Positions 23,053 to 35,995 are shown, counted from the first letter of the stretch. The stretch is 64,000 nucleotides of DNA from Megaustenia siamemsis (GCA_032433765.1 JAVIAB010000025.1:35858782-35922781), one strand, 5' to 3'. A program made the numbers and translations. Notes: a model not told the origin generated them from the sequence alone.

Positions 23053-23586
23053 GGATACAAGTAATTAGAATCAAAATAGCTAAAGCAGCAATGTCTTTCA
23101 GAAGCCTTGAAAAGTTGTGGAAATCAAAACTCATCAGCACAAACACAAAACTTCAAATTAAAAAAAATTGAAAATAAATGTCGAAGGAAAATACTTGGTA
23201 TAGCGTGGAATGAATTCAAAACAAACGAGGAAGTTAGAGAAATCGCCAATCAACCACTAATATCTTCAGTAATCAAGAAAAGACAATGGTCATATGTTGG
23301 ACATGTGATGAGGAGAGATAATAACCAAATAACAAAGCAAGCCTTCATGTGGGAAACAAAAGAGGCCGACACTGAGAGACACTGAGAAGAACATTGATGA
23401 GAGAGGCAAGAGCAGCAGAGATCAGCTCCCTCAATAAGATAGAGTTGCTTGCACAGAACAGAGACAAATGACGAGATTTGATAAAAGATCTTTACACGGA
23501 TTGAAAACTGCTAGAAATAATATTTAGATAAGAGAAAGAGTATCTGGGTCTATGCCCGATGGGCCGGCTATGACGGTCAATAGAAG

Positions 23587-24038
23587 GGAGTTGTGAAGTT
23601 AAGTGGCCATTAAAGTTCCAAAAGGTTTTCTAGAACATGTACCAGACAGTTTTGGTTGAGAAAAGAAGCCATGCATAAAAGAGCAGAAATGATGAGATTA
23701 CCAAGTAGTGGGTATAGAAGAATGGGCAGACGACTGGGCAGGAAAGAATTAAATTGAGTTTTAGTGTGGTGTAGACCAGACTTTGGGAACCCAGTGAAGA
23801 ACGGACATAAGTTGTGTAGTCATAACAGTCTCTGTTGATCTGTGTATGGTATAGACCAGACTTTGGGAACCCTGTGAAGAATGACCACAGGTTGATCAAC
23901 AATGTGTGAAGTTGTGAGCACAGCGCCATGAGAAAGTTAGAGCCATTTCTCTGGTTAAACAGCTCTATCAAAGTCAACCTGAACATCCTTCTCTGTCAGC
24001 AAAAGAAGTCAACATCGTATGATCAACATTTCACATTA
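23587..24038. other. Unique region with one internal duplication
   Basis: A segment of about 50 bp containing GTAGACCAGACTTTGGGAAC occurs twice (about 23768 and 23852). No gene or domain recognised on either strand. Confidence 0.45.
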
Positions 24039-24052
24039 ACTATGTTTCCAGT

Positions 24053-24318
24053 AAGGAGCCGCGATAGCTCAGTGGGTAGTGAACTGGACTACAAGGACAA
24101 GGGGTAGGGTTCGATCCCAACCGACGGCTTCCGGGTTTACCCAGTCGTAAATGGGTAACGGATTTTTTTTTCTGGGAAAGTAAAGGGGCACGAGCGTAAT
24201 ACCGACCACATTACCCCAAAAATCATGTGCTGAAGGTCTGTAAAATTTATGGTCACTAACACCATATTCCATATACGTCACTTGACGTGATGGTGGAAAT
24301 TTACTTTTATTTAAATTT
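24053..24318 (+). mobile_element. tRNA-derived SINE (family 1, monomer) with TSD
   Basis: Full-length family-1 copy beginning GGAGCCGCGATAGCTCAGTG at 24055, with B-box GGTTCGATCCC. The terminal hairpin reads ACGTCA-CT-TGACGT instead of ACGCCA-CT-TGGCGT, so both arms changed and pairing is kept. Duplications ACTATGTTTCCAGT (24039-24052) and ACTATGTTTGCAGT (24319-24332) differ at one base. Confidence 0.9.
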
Positions 24319-24345
24319 ACTATGTTTGCAGTGCAATCATGATGC

Positions 24346-25145
24346 CCTACTAATAACTCAATAACAATAACTCAATAACAATAACTCAATGACAATAACT
24401 CAATAACAATAACTCGATGACAATAACTCAATAACAATAACTCGATGACAATAACTCAATAACAATAACTCGATGACAATAACTCAATGACAATAACTCA
24501 CTCGATGACAATAACTCACTCGATGACAATAACTCAATGACAATAACTCAATAACAATAACTCAATAACAATAACTCGATGACAATAACTCAATAACAAT
24601 AACTCGATGACAATAACTCAATAACAATAACTCAATAACAATAACTCGATGACAATAACTCAATGACAATAACTCACTCGATGACAATAACTCACTCGAT
24701 GACAATAACTCAATGACAATAACTCAATGACAATAACTCAATAACAATAACTCGATGACAATAACTCAATGACAATAACTCAATGACAATAACTCAATAG
24801 CAATAAGTCAATAACAATAACTCACTCGATGACAATAACTCAATGACAATAACTCAATAACAATAACTCGATGACAATAACTCAATGACAATAACTCAAT
24901 GACAATAACTCAATAGCAATAAGTCAATAACAATAACTCACTCGATGACAATAACTCAATGACAATAACTCACTCGATGACAATAACTCACTTGATGACA
25001 ATAACTCAATGACAATAACTCAATGACAATAACTCAATAACAATAACTCAATAACAATAACTCGATGACAATAACTCAATGACAATAACTCAATGACAAT
25101 AACTCACTCGATGACAATAACTCAATGACAATAACTCAATAACAA
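24346..25145. repeat. 14-15 bp minisatellite ACAATAACTCAATG
   Basis: Units ACAATAACTCAATG, ACAATAACTCGATG and a variant with an inserted ACTC. Variants form recurring blocks of about 100-130 bp (for example around 24480, 24670 and 24820), pointing to block duplications. Confidence 0.95.
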
Positions 25146-25147
25146 CG

Positions 25148-25540
25148 TTAACTAATCAACTTCTATGACGTCCTTCTCTCTTTGCTACTGATGCAGCAGT
25201 TCATGGGTGTCTATTATTTGTAGCTTCATAGCCGTACATTGTCTTGCCTGTGAGTTTGCTGCCCACCCAGGTCTCCACTAACACAGAAGGTGCATATGGT
25301 CAACATTTCATTCAAATCATTTGATTTTGAGACTGTGCCCCAGCAGCAGGACAGAGCCAGCATTTGTCTATGTCTAACATCGTGACTTCAATGTTGCTGG
25401 TACATTCTTCATAAATTTGCCATCAGTTGGTATTTTATTAGAATCACAACAACTCAGAATAAATAAAAGACAACTAGAATATAACTAATATTTAATTTTA
25501 AAACAAGGACAGAGAATAAATTACAAAATAAGTCACACAG
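25148..25540. other. Unique region, no gene supported
   Basis: The minus strand has short protein-like stretches (for example IEVTMLDIDKCWLCPAAG) in different frames with stops between them. They may be decayed retroelement coding, but I cannot assign them. Confidence 0.3.
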
Positions 25541-26120
25541 AAGGAATTATTGGCTTGCAAGTCAAGTACATTTTTCTGTTGAAAACAAAATTAACAGCAA
25601 CAAGAGTATATGTTTATGAACATCCAAACATTTCTATGCCAGCTAAACAACAAATGATAAATAGCATCTTCATACCAACTTTGTGCTATGAAAGTCAAAC
25701 ATGGACCCTTACTAAATCACATTTAAGAAAGATCAATAGATGTGAGATGCGCTGTTTGAGAAAAGTAACAAACAACACAAGAAGAGATAGAATACCAAAT
25801 GAAACCATAAGAAAAATAGTAGGAACAAAACCCTGCCAAGAATATATAGAACAACAACAACTTAAATGGTTCGGCCACCTGGTCAGAATGAATCCTCACC
25901 AATCACCATCAAGGGCGTTCTTCTCGAGAATGCATGGAAAAAGACCAAGAGGAAGACCCAGAAGAAGATGGATAGATGCAGTGACAGAGCCATGTAACAA
26001 CAAAGGAAAATCACTAATTCAGACAATTCGAGCAGCACAAGAACGACAAATGATATAAACCACGACACCTTTTAGGTATCAGTGAAAGAGAAAAGAAGAG
26101 GAGGAAGAGTATATGTATGT
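25541..26120 (+). mobile_element. LINE fragment (family C), RT C-terminal region
   Basis: A plus-strand frame (to a stop at 26056-26058) carries FIPTLCYESQTWTLTKSHLR, CEMRCLRKVTNNTRRDRI, LKWFGHLVRMNPHQSPSRAF and KRPRGRPRRRWIDAVTE. This is the C-terminal region of a further LINE family. The RT catalytic motifs are absent, so it is 5'-truncated. About 60 bp of A/G-rich sequence follows. Confidence 0.85.
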
Positions 26121-26449
26121 AATAATCAATAGAAGGACCCTATGCAACCAAAGCCTCTCAGTTGTTCAATTTAATTCTTTCTAATATGGTTCTGTATGAT
26201 GGTGGTTGTTTCAATATCTGACAAATTAATGCCAACAAATCTGCTAAACAAATAAGCTTTTTTTTAGAAGAATTGTTTTTATTTCTGAACAGAAATGAAA
26301 TTAAATGCAGAAAGATCAAATAAGATAATATTCAAGAATTGATGATAAATAAAGAACACAAAGAAAGCTGGCTAATAATTATATTTATATATCAAGAGAG
26401 TGGTCAGGACAGGTAGAGAACAAAATATGTTTTGTGAAAGATGGAGTGG
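26121..26449. other. AT-rich spacer
   Basis: About 330 bp with no recognisable gene, splice-flanked exon or repeat. Confidence 0.4.
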
Positions 26450-27812
26450 GAGAAATATAATATGATAATGCATTCTGGGAGAAATATAATCTGATACTGC
26501 ATTCTGGGAGAAATATAATCTGATAATGCATTCTGGGAGAAATATAATCTGATAATGCATTCTGGGAGAAATATAATCTGATAATGCATTCTGGGAGAAA
26601 TATAATCTGATAATGCATTCTGGGAGAAATATAATCTGATAATGCATTCTGGGAGAGATACAATGTGGTACAACATTCTAAAAGAGATACAATCTGGTAC
26701 AACATTATAGAAGAGATATAATCTGATACAACATTCTATGAAAGATACAATCTGATTCAACATTCTAGGAGAGATACAATCTGATTCAACATTCTAGGAG
26801 AGATACAATCTTATAAGACATTCTAGGAGATATACAATCTGATACAACATTCTAGAAGAGATACAATCTGATACAACATTCTAGGAGAGATACAATCTGA
26901 TACAACATTCTAGGAGAAATACAATCTGATACAACATTTATAGGAGATATACAATCTGATACAACATTCTAGGAGAGATAGAATCTGATACAACATTCTA
27001 GGAGAAATACAATCTGATACAACATTCTAGGAGAGATACAATCTGATACAACATTCTAGGAGAGATACAATCTGATACAACATTCTAGGAGAGATACAAT
27101 CTGATACAACATTTATAGGAGATATACAATCTGATACAACATTCTAGGAGAGATACAATCTGATACAACATTCTAGGAGAAATACAATCTGATACAACAT
27201 TCTAGGAGAGATACAATCTGATACAACATTCTAGGAGAGATACAATCTGATACAACATTCTAGGAGAGATACAATCTGGTACAACATTTTAGGAGAGATA
27301 CAATCTGATACAACATTCTAGGAGAGATACAATCTGATACAACATTCTAGGAGAGATACAATCTGGTACAACATTTTAGGAGAGATACAATCTGATACAA
27401 CATTCTAGGAGAGATACAATCTGATACAACATTCTAGAAGAGATACAATCTGGTACAACATTCTAGGAGAGATACAATCTGATACAACATTCTAGGAGAG
27501 ATATAATCTGATACAACATTCTAGGAGAGATATAATCTGGTGCAACATTCTAGGAGAGATACAATCTGATACAACATTCTAGAAGAGATATAATCAGGTA
27601 CAACATTCTAGGAGAGATATAATCTGGTACAACATTCTTGGGGAGATATAATCTGATACAACATTCTAGGAGAGACACAATCTGATACAACATTCTAGAA
27701 GAGATTCAATCTGATACAACAGTCTAGGAGAGATACAATCTGATACAACATTCTTGGGGAGATATAATCTGATACAACATTCTAGGAGAGATACAATCTG
27801 ATACAACATTCT
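26450..27812. repeat. 29-30 bp minisatellite, about 45 copies, two subfamilies
   Basis: The left end (to about 26650) uses TAATGCATTCTGGGAGAAAT units. The rest uses ATACAACATTCTAGGAGAGA. The transition between 26640 and 26760 contains intermediate forms. Minus-strand ORFs are artefacts. Confidence 0.95.
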
Positions 27813-28149
27813 ATAAAGGCTCAGACAATCAGCAGTCAATGAATTATTAACAGGACAGGTGGTAGTGGAAGCAGGAGGCATCAATCGGCAGTAATCTGTG
27901 ACGTCAGACCAGAGACAGAAATGAACTTAAAGTAACTGAAAGGCTACAGAGATGAGCTAATGAAGTCTGTGAGTTGATCCATCCTGGAAACGGAATGGCA
28001 GATCCTGCAAAACTGCTGCCCACCAGACCAGAGAAGACTGCCAGCTTTATCCTCACGATGGTCCTTTCTGGTCTCGGAGGTTATGTACTAACTGAATACA
28101 GAAGAGATTGTTGAAGAAAGATTAGCTCAACACATTAGGGACAATATTT
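27813..28149. other. Unique spacer with an unassigned open stretch
   Basis: The plus strand from about 27959 to 28106 has an open frame with AKLLPTRPEKTASFILTMVL and VLTEYRRD, which has a protein-like look but no recognised family and no clear splice sites. The minus strand also has an open stretch here. Confidence 0.3.
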
Positions 28150-29258
28150 GGTGATAGTCACGTATGGTCACGGAGACTTTAGTCAAAGATAGTCATGCAT
28201 GGTCAATTTAGTCATAGGTAGTCAAGGATGGTCACTTTAGTCATAGATAATCAAGTATGGTCACAGAGACTTTACCCATCATGCGTTAAGTATGGTCACA
28301 GAGACTTTAGTCATAGATAGTCAAGTATGGTCACGGGGACTTTAGTCATAGTCAAGTATGGTCACGGAGACTTTAGACATAGTCAAGTATGGTCACAAAG
28401 ACTTTAGTCATAGTCAAGTATGGTCACGGGGACTTTAGTCATAGTAAAGTATGGTCACAGAGACTTTAGTCATAGTCAAGTATGGTCACAGAGTCATTAG
28501 TCATAGATAGTCAAGTATGGTCACAGAGACTTTAGTCATAGATAGTCAAGTATGGTCACTGGGACTTTAGTCATAGATAGTCAAGTATGGTCACGGGGAC
28601 TTTAGTCATAGATAGTCAAGTATGGTCACGGGGACTTTAGTCATAGTCAAGTATGACACGGGGACTTTAGTCATAGTCAAGTATGGTCACGGAGACTTAA
28701 GTTATAGATAATTAAATATGGTCACCAAGACTTTAGTCCTAGATAGCCAAGTATGGTCACAGAGACTTAAGTCTTAGATAGTCAAGTATGGTCACGGGGA
28801 CTTTAGTCATAGTCTAGTATGGTCAATTTAGTTATATATAGTCAAGCATGGTCACTTTTATATATAGTCAAGTATGGTCACTTTTGTATATAGTCAAGTA
28901 TGGTCAATTTAGTCATAGATAGTCAAGTATGGTCACATGGACTTTAGTCATAGTTAGTCATGTATGGTTACTTTAGTCATAGATAGTCAAGTATGGTCAC
29001 TTTAGTCATAAATAGTCAAGTATGGTCACTTTTGTATATAGTCAAGTATGGTCAATTTAGTCATAGATAGTCAAGTATGGTCACATGGACTTTAGTCATA
29101 GTTAGTCATGTATGGTTACTTTAGTCATAGATAGTCAAGTATGGTCACTTTAGTCATTTGTAGTCCTGTATGCTCACGGGGACTTTAGTTATAGATAGTC
29201 AAGTATGATTACTTTAGTCATAAATAGTCAAGTATGGTCACGGGGACTTTAGTCATGA
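28150..29258. repeat. About 35-bp degenerate minisatellite (GTCAAGTATGGTCAC)
   Basis: Units contain AGTCAAGTATGGTCAC followed by GGGGACTTTAGTCATAGAT, with frequent deletions that shorten units to 20-30 bp. A segment of about 180 bp recurs (28900-29030 and 29050-29150). Confidence 0.93.
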
Positions 29259-29295
29259 AACAGATTTACTGAACACTTCTCACTTTATGGACATC

Positions 29296-31570
29296 CTTAC
29301 ACATGTTTCGATGAATCATTACCCTATGCATGTTTCAATGAATCATTACCCTATGCATGTTTCAAAGAGTAATTACCCTATGCATGTTTCAATGAATCAT
29401 TACCCTATGCATGTTTCGATGAATCATTACCCTATGCATATTTCAAAGAGTAATTACCCTATGAATGTTTCAATGAATCATTACCCTATGCATATTTCAA
29501 AGAGTAATTACCCTATGCATGTTTCGATGAATCATTACCCTATGAATGTTTCGATGAATCATTACCCTATGCATGTTTCAATGAATCATTACCCTATGCA
29601 TGTTTCAATGAATCATTACCCTATGCATGTTTCAATGAATCATTACCCTATGCATGTTTCAATGAATCATTACCCTATGCATGTTTCAATGAATCATTAC
29701 CCTATGCATGTTTCAATGAATCATTACCCTATGCATGTTTCAATGAATCATTACCCTATGCATGTTTCAATGAATCATTACCCTATGCATGTTTCAATGA
29801 ATCATTACCCTATGCATATTTCAAAGAGTAATTACCCTATGCATGTTTCAATGAATCATTACCCTATGCATGTTTCGATGAATCATTACCCTATGCATGT
29901 TTCGATGAATCATTACCCTATGAATGTTTCGATGAATCATTACCCTATGCATGTTTCAATGAATCATTACCCTATGCATGTTTCAATGAATCATTACCCT
30001 ATGAATGTTTCAATGAATCATTACCCTATGCATGTTTCAATGAATCATTACCCTATGAATGTTTCAATGAATCATTACCCTATGCATGTTTCGATGAATC
30101 ATTACCCTATGCATGTTTCAATGAATCATTACCCTATGCATGTTTCAATGAATCATTACCCTATGCATGTTTCGATGAATCATTACCCTATGCATGTTTC
30201 AATGAATCATTACCCTATGAATGTTTCAAAGAGTAATTACCCTATGCATGTTTCAATGAATCATTACCCTATGCATATTTCAATGAATCATTACCCTATG
30301 CATGTTTCAAAGAGTAATTACCCTATGCATATTTCAATGAATCATTACCCTATGCATGTTTCAATGATTCATTACCCTATGCATGTTTCAATGAATCATT
30401 ACCCTATGCATATTTCAAAGAGTAATTACCCTATGCATGTTTCAATGATTCATTACCCTATGCATGTTTCAATGAATCATTACCCTATGCATGTTTCAAT
30501 GAATCATTACCCTATGCATGTTTCAATGAATCATTACCCTATGCATGTTTCAATGAATCATTACCCTATGCATGTTTCGATGAATCATTACCCTATGCAT
30601 GTTTCAATGAATCATTACCCTATGCATGTTTCAATGATTCATTACCCTATGCATGTTTCAATGAATCATTACCCTATGCATATTTCAATGAATCATTACC
30701 CTATGCATGTTTCAAAGAGTAATTACCCTATGCATATTTCAATGAATCATTACCCTATGCATGTTTCAATGATTCATTACCCTATGCATGTTTCAATGAA
30801 TCATTACCCTATGCATATTTCAAAGAGTAATTACCCTATGCATGTTTCAATGAATCATTACCCTATGCATGTTTCAATGAATCATTACCCTATGCATGTT
30901 TCAATGATTCATTACCCTATGCATGTTTCAATGAATCATTACCCTATGCATGTTTCAATGATTTCATTACCCTATGCATGTTTCAATGAATCATTACCAT
31001 ATGCATGTTTCAATGAATCATTACCCTATGCATGTTTCAATGAATCATTACCATATGCATGTTTCAAAGAGTAATTACCCTATGCATGTTTCAATGAATC
31101 ATTACCCTATGCATGTTTCAATGAGTCATTACCCTATGCATGTTTCAATGAATCATTACCTTATGCATGTTTCAATGAATCATTACCCTATGCATGTTTC
31201 AATGAATCATTAGCATATGCATGTTTCAATGAATCATTACCCTATGCATGTTTCAATGAGTCATTACCCTATGCATGTTTCAATGAATCATTAGCCTATG
31301 CATGTTTAAATGAATCATTACCCTATGCATGTTTCAATGAATCATTACCCTATGCATGCTTCAATGAGTCATTAGCCTACATGTGTTTCAATGAATCACT
31401 ACCTTACACATGCTTCAATGAATCATTACTTTACACAAATTGCATATGAGTCATTACTGTACACTTTATATTTTAATGAATAATTACCTTACACATGCAT
31501 CATTGTGTCATTACTTTACACATGTTTCAATGAATGATTACCTTGGACGTGTTTTAATGAATCATTTGTC
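29296..31570. repeat. 27-bp minisatellite, about 80 copies
   Basis: The unit contains ATTACCCTATGCATGTTTCA. Being nine codons without a stop in one plus frame, it yields an artificial 595-codon ORF (29287-31074) repeating MHVSMNHYP. Variants (AATGTTTC, AAAGAGTAATTACC, ATGATTC) occur in repeated blocks, and copies degenerate after about 31370. Confidence 0.96.
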
Positions 31571-31577
31571 TTAGGTA

Positions 31578-32389
31578 TGATTCACAAGTCAGTACATTAC
31601 CACATGATTTATTGAGTCAGTACATTACCACATGATTTACTGAGCCAGTACATTACCACATGATTTACTGAGCCAGTACATTACCACATGATTTACTGAG
31701 TCAGTACATTACCATATGATTTACTGAGCCAGTACATTACCACATGATTTACTGAGTCAGTACATTACCACATGATTTACTGAGTCAGTAAATTACCACA
31801 TGATTTACTGAGTCAGTACATTACCACATGATTTACTGAGTCAGTACATTACCACATGATTTATTGAGTCAGTACATTACCACATGATTTACTGAGTCAG
31901 TACATTACCACATGATTTATTGAGTCAGTACATTACCACATGATTTACTGAGTCAGTACATTACCACATGATTTACTGAGTCAGTACATTACCAGATGAT
32001 TTATTGAGTCAGTACATTACCACATGAGTTACTGAGTCAGTACATTACCACATGATTTATTGAGTCTGTACATTACCACGTGATTTACTGAGTCAGTACA
32101 TTACCACATGATTTACAAATCAGTACATTACCACATGATTCATGAGTCAGTACATTACCACATGATTTATTGAGTCAGTACATTACCACATGATTTATTG
32201 AGTCAGTACATTACCACATGATTTACTGAGTCAGTACACTACCACATGATTCATGAGTCAGTACATTACCACATGATTTACTGAGTCAGTACATTACCAC
32301 ATGATTTACTGAGTCAGTACATTACCACATGATTTACTGAGTCAGTACATTACCACTTGATTTACTGAGTCAGTACATTATCACATGAT
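31578..32389. repeat. 28-bp minisatellite, about 29 copies
   Basis: Head-to-tail units of GTCAGTACATTACCACATGA plus TTTACTGA, with few variants. Confidence 0.96.
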
Positions 32390-33060
32390 AGCTTTTCATG
32401 ACTGATCTCAAGCCCAATTTTGCTGGCTATTGATGATAGAATATTGATGTCAATAGAAATTAGAAAGAGAGTTCATCGGTGCTTTATAGAACCAATTCTG
32501 ACCTATGGAAGCGAATCATGAACAGTAGACAAACAAATGAAACGACGATTAGAGGCCACAGAGATGGGATTTCTCAGAAGAATGTTGAAAGTTCCCTGGA
32601 CAGCTAAAAAGACCAATGAGGAAGTTCTCAAAGAGGCCAACACAAAAAGGGAGCTCTTAAAAAACATCAGAGAGAAGCAATCAACATTTTTCGGGCACAT
32701 CATGAGAAGACAGTTGGAATACTTGGTTACAACTGGAAAAACAAAAGGAAAGAGAGATCGTGGGCGGCAAAGAGAGAAAATACTGGATAGCTTGGTGTCA
32801 TGGCATGGAAAACAGTCAACAACAGAACTGATACGATGCACTGTAGATAGAAGATTGTGGAGGGACATGATCACCTACGCCAACCGGTATGGCACATGAT
32901 GATGATGATGATTGATGATAGATTCTTTGTGTTTTGCAGCATTTTTATCTGTAGAATTATCTACAAAGAAACTCTATGAATGCTGTTGAATGCTTTTTTT
33001 GAAGTCAATGAAGTTAAGGACAAAAGGTTTTTGCTTTACAGTGTGTTCTTTTGAGAGTTG
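32390..33060 (-). mobile_element. Decayed LINE fragment carrying a nested LINE
   Basis: The minus strand near 33045-32985 reads KPFVLNFIDFKK followed, after a frame break, by AFNSIHRVSL (RT motif A). Further along, NLSSIASKIGLEISHEK (32935-32922 continuing 32440-32395) matches the region after the catalytic motif of LINE RTs. The RT core between these is deleted. The plus-strand LINE at 32441-32910 is inserted in the second block. Confidence 0.6.
32441..32910 (+). mobile_element. 5'-truncated LINE (GATGAT-tailed family) with perfect TSD
   Basis: Contains the C-terminal RT region from MSIEIRKRVHRCFIEPILTY (one in-frame TAG/TGA-type break before 32537) through RRMLKVPWTAKKTNEEVL to YANRYGT and a stop, then a GATGATGATGATG tail. 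The duplication ATTGATGATAGA occurs at 32429-32440 and 32911-32922. It is closely related to the copy at 16386-17790. Confidence 0.92.
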
Positions 33061-33085
33061 TGAGAGATGCAAGAGATAAGCTAAC

Positions 33086-35590
33086 ATGAGGAGTACAACT
33101 AATATGAGGGGTACAACTAATATTAGGGGTACAACTAACATGAGGGGTACAACTAACATGAGGGGTACAACTAACATGAGGAGTACAACTAATATGAGGG
33201 GTACAACTAACATGAGGGGTACAACTAATATGAGGGGTACAACTAATATGAGGGGTACAACTAATATGAGGGGTACAACTAACATGAGGGGTACAACTAA
33301 CATGAGGAGTACAACTAATATGAGGAGTACAACTAATATGAGGAGTACAACTAATATGAGGGGTACAACTAATATGAGGGGTACAACTAATATGAGGGGT
33401 ACAACTAATATGAGGGATACAACTAATATGAGGGGTACAACTAATATGAGGGGTACAACTAACATGAGGGGTACAACTAACATGAGAGGTACAACTAACA
33501 TGAGGAGTACAACTAATATGAGGGGTACAACTAATATGAGGGATACAACTAATATGAGGGGTACAACTAATATGAGGGGTACAACTAACATGAGGGGTAC
33601 AACTAATATGAGAGGTACAACTGACATGAAGGGTACAACTAACATAAGAGGTACAACTAACATGAGAGGTACAACTAATATGAGGGGTACAACTAATATG
33701 AGGGGTACAACTAATATTAGGGGTACAACTAATATGAGAGGTACAACTGACATGAAGGGTACAACTAACATGAGAGGTACAATTAACATGAGGGGTACAA
33801 TTAACATGAGGGGTACAACTAACATGAGGGGTACAATTAACATGAGGGGTACAACTAACATGAGGGGTACAATTAACATTAGGGGTACAACTAATATGAG
33901 GGGTACAACTAACATGAGGGGTACAATTAACATGAGGGGTACAACTAATATGAGGGGTACAACTAATATGTGGGGTACAACTAATATGAGGGGTACAACT
34001 AATATGAGGGGTACAACTAATATGAGGGGTACAACTAATATGAGGGGTACAATTAATATGAGAGGTACAACTAATATGTGGGGTACAACTAACATGAGGG
34101 GTACAACTAATATGAGGGGTACAACTAATATGAGGGGTACAACTAACACAGAGAGGTATAACTAATATGAGATGTACAACTAACATGAGAGGTACAACTA
34201 ATATGAGAGGTACAACTAACATGAGAGGTACAACTAATATGAGGGGTACAACTAACTTGAGAGGTACAACTAATATGAGGGGTACAACTAACATGAGAGG
34301 TACAACTGACATGATGGATACAACTAACATGAGAGGTACAACTAACACGAGAGGTACAACTAATATGGGATGTACAACTAACATAAGAGGTACAACTAAT
34401 ATGAGAGGTACAACTAATATGAGAGGTACAACTAACATGAGAGGTACAACTAATATGAGGGATGCAACAAACATGAGAGATACAACTAATATGAGGGGTA
34501 CAACAAACATGAGGGGTACATCTGACATGAGAGGTACAACTAACACAGAGAGGTACAACTAATATGAGATGTACAACTAACATGAGAGGTACAACTAATA
34601 TGAGGGTCAACTAACATGAGAGGTACAATTAATATGAGTGGTACAACTAACATGAGAGGTACAACTGACATGAAGGGTACAACTAACTTGAGGGGTACAA
34701 CTAACATGAGAGGTACAACTGATATGAGGGGTCAACTAACATGAGAGGTACAACTAATATGAGGGGTACAACTAATATGAGAGGTACAACTGACATGATA
34801 GGTACAACTAATATGAGAGGTACAACTGACATGATAGGTACAACTAATATGAGAGGTACAACTAATATGAGGGGTACAACTAATATTAGGGGTACAACTA
34901 ATATGAGAGGTACAACTAATATGAGATGTGCAACTAACATGAGAGGTACAACTAATATGAGGGGTACAACTAACATGAGAGGTACAACTAATATGAGGGG
35001 TACAACTAACATGAGAGGTACAACTAATATGAGGGGTACAACTAATAGAAGGGGTACAACTAATAGAAGGGGTACAAGTAACATGAGAGGTACAACTAAT
35101 AGAAGGGGTACAACTAACATGAGAGGTATAACTAATAGAAGGGGTACAACTAACATGAGAGTTACAACTAATATGAGGGGTACAACTAACATGAGAGGTA
35201 CAACTAATATGAGGGGTACAACTAACATGAGAGGTACAACTAATATGAGGGGTACAACTAATAGAAGGGGTACAACTAATAGAAGGGGTACAACTAACTT
35301 GAGAAGTACAGCTAATATGAGGGGTACAACTAATAGAAGGGGTACAAGTAACATGAGAGGTACAACTAATAGAAGGGGTACAACTAACATGAGAGGTACA
35401 ACTAATAGAAGGGGTACAACTAACATGAGAGTTACAACTAATATGAGGGGTACAACTAACATGAGAGGTACAACTAATATGAGGGGTTGAACTATCATGA
35501 GAGGTAAAACTAACATGAGAGGTACAACTAATATGAGATGTACAACTAACATGAGAGGTACAACTTACATGGGAGGTACAACTGACACAC
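33086..35590. repeat. 18-bp minisatellite, about 138 copies
   Basis: The unit is ATGAGGGGTACAACTAAT, with variants ACATGAGAGG, AATAGAAGGG and TGACATGA. Six codons per unit with no stop on either strand give artificial ORFs of up to 514 codons on the minus strand and 359 on the plus strand. A block of about 250 bp rich in the AGAAGGGG variant is duplicated (35030-35170 and 35270-35420). Confidence 0.97.
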
Positions 35591-35668
35591 TCCTTCAGGT
35601 TGATTTGCTGTTGACTCACTGTCCAGTATCATCAGTTCATCCTGTTATTATCTAAATTAATCATGACT

Positions 35669-35847
35669 CTATAGTTCTGCATAGTTCTGTACATCATCAC
35701 TTGATGTAGTTCTGCTTAGTTCTGTACATCATCACTTGATGTAGTTCTGCTTAGTTCTGTACATCATCACTTGATGTAGTTCTGCTTAGTTCTGTACATC
35801 ATCACTTGATGTAGTTCTGCTTAGTTCTGTACATCATCACTTGATGT
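35669..35847. repeat. 35-bp minisatellite, 5 copies
   Basis: Nearly identical tandem copies containing AGTTCTGTACATCATCACTT. The unit contains ACATCATCACTTGATGTA, with an ACATCA/TGATGT inverted repeat. Confidence 0.95.
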
Positions 35848-35919
35848 ACTCTGAAGTCATACTGTACTCATCTACCGGTAATGATTTCCTTACACATATC
35901 CTATACTACCTGCAACTAC

Positions 35920-35995
35920 CTACTTGTAGTTGAGAGCTGCTTGTTCCTCATCAGACATCTCCCATCAACCATAATATGAGAACATATGTCAATGA
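35920..35995 (-). CDS. Candidate additional exon of the CAP gene (weak)
   Basis: The minus strand after TTCTCTGTAG (acceptor) is open for 76 nt in phase 1, the phase left by the exon at 36613-36704, and ends before a GTAGTT donor-like site. It encodes a short segment with two cysteines (IDICSHIMVDGRC). The phase match and Cys spacing fit a CAP protein C-terminal extension, but the segment is too short to identify. A non-coding explanation is quite possible. Confidence 0.3.

Larger units (their letters stand above)
21939..23586 (+). mobile_element. LINE fragment (family B), interrupted by a 1.09-kb insertion
   Basis: The first piece, at 21939-21966 (CACATTGATCGGGAAGAGGA), and the second, from 23053 (TAATTAGAATCAAAATAGC onwards), form one family-B LINE copy. 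The interruption is 21967-23052. The downstream part has an internal deletion of about 80 bp near 23155 compared with 21300-21425, several frame breaks, and the same 3' UTR blocks ending near 23586. It is clearly older and more decayed than the neighbouring copy. Confidence 0.85.

Noticed and set aside
33014..35619. Long ORFs on both strands in the 18-bp array
   Set aside because: The unit length is a multiple of three and stop-free on both strands. This is pure repeat translation.
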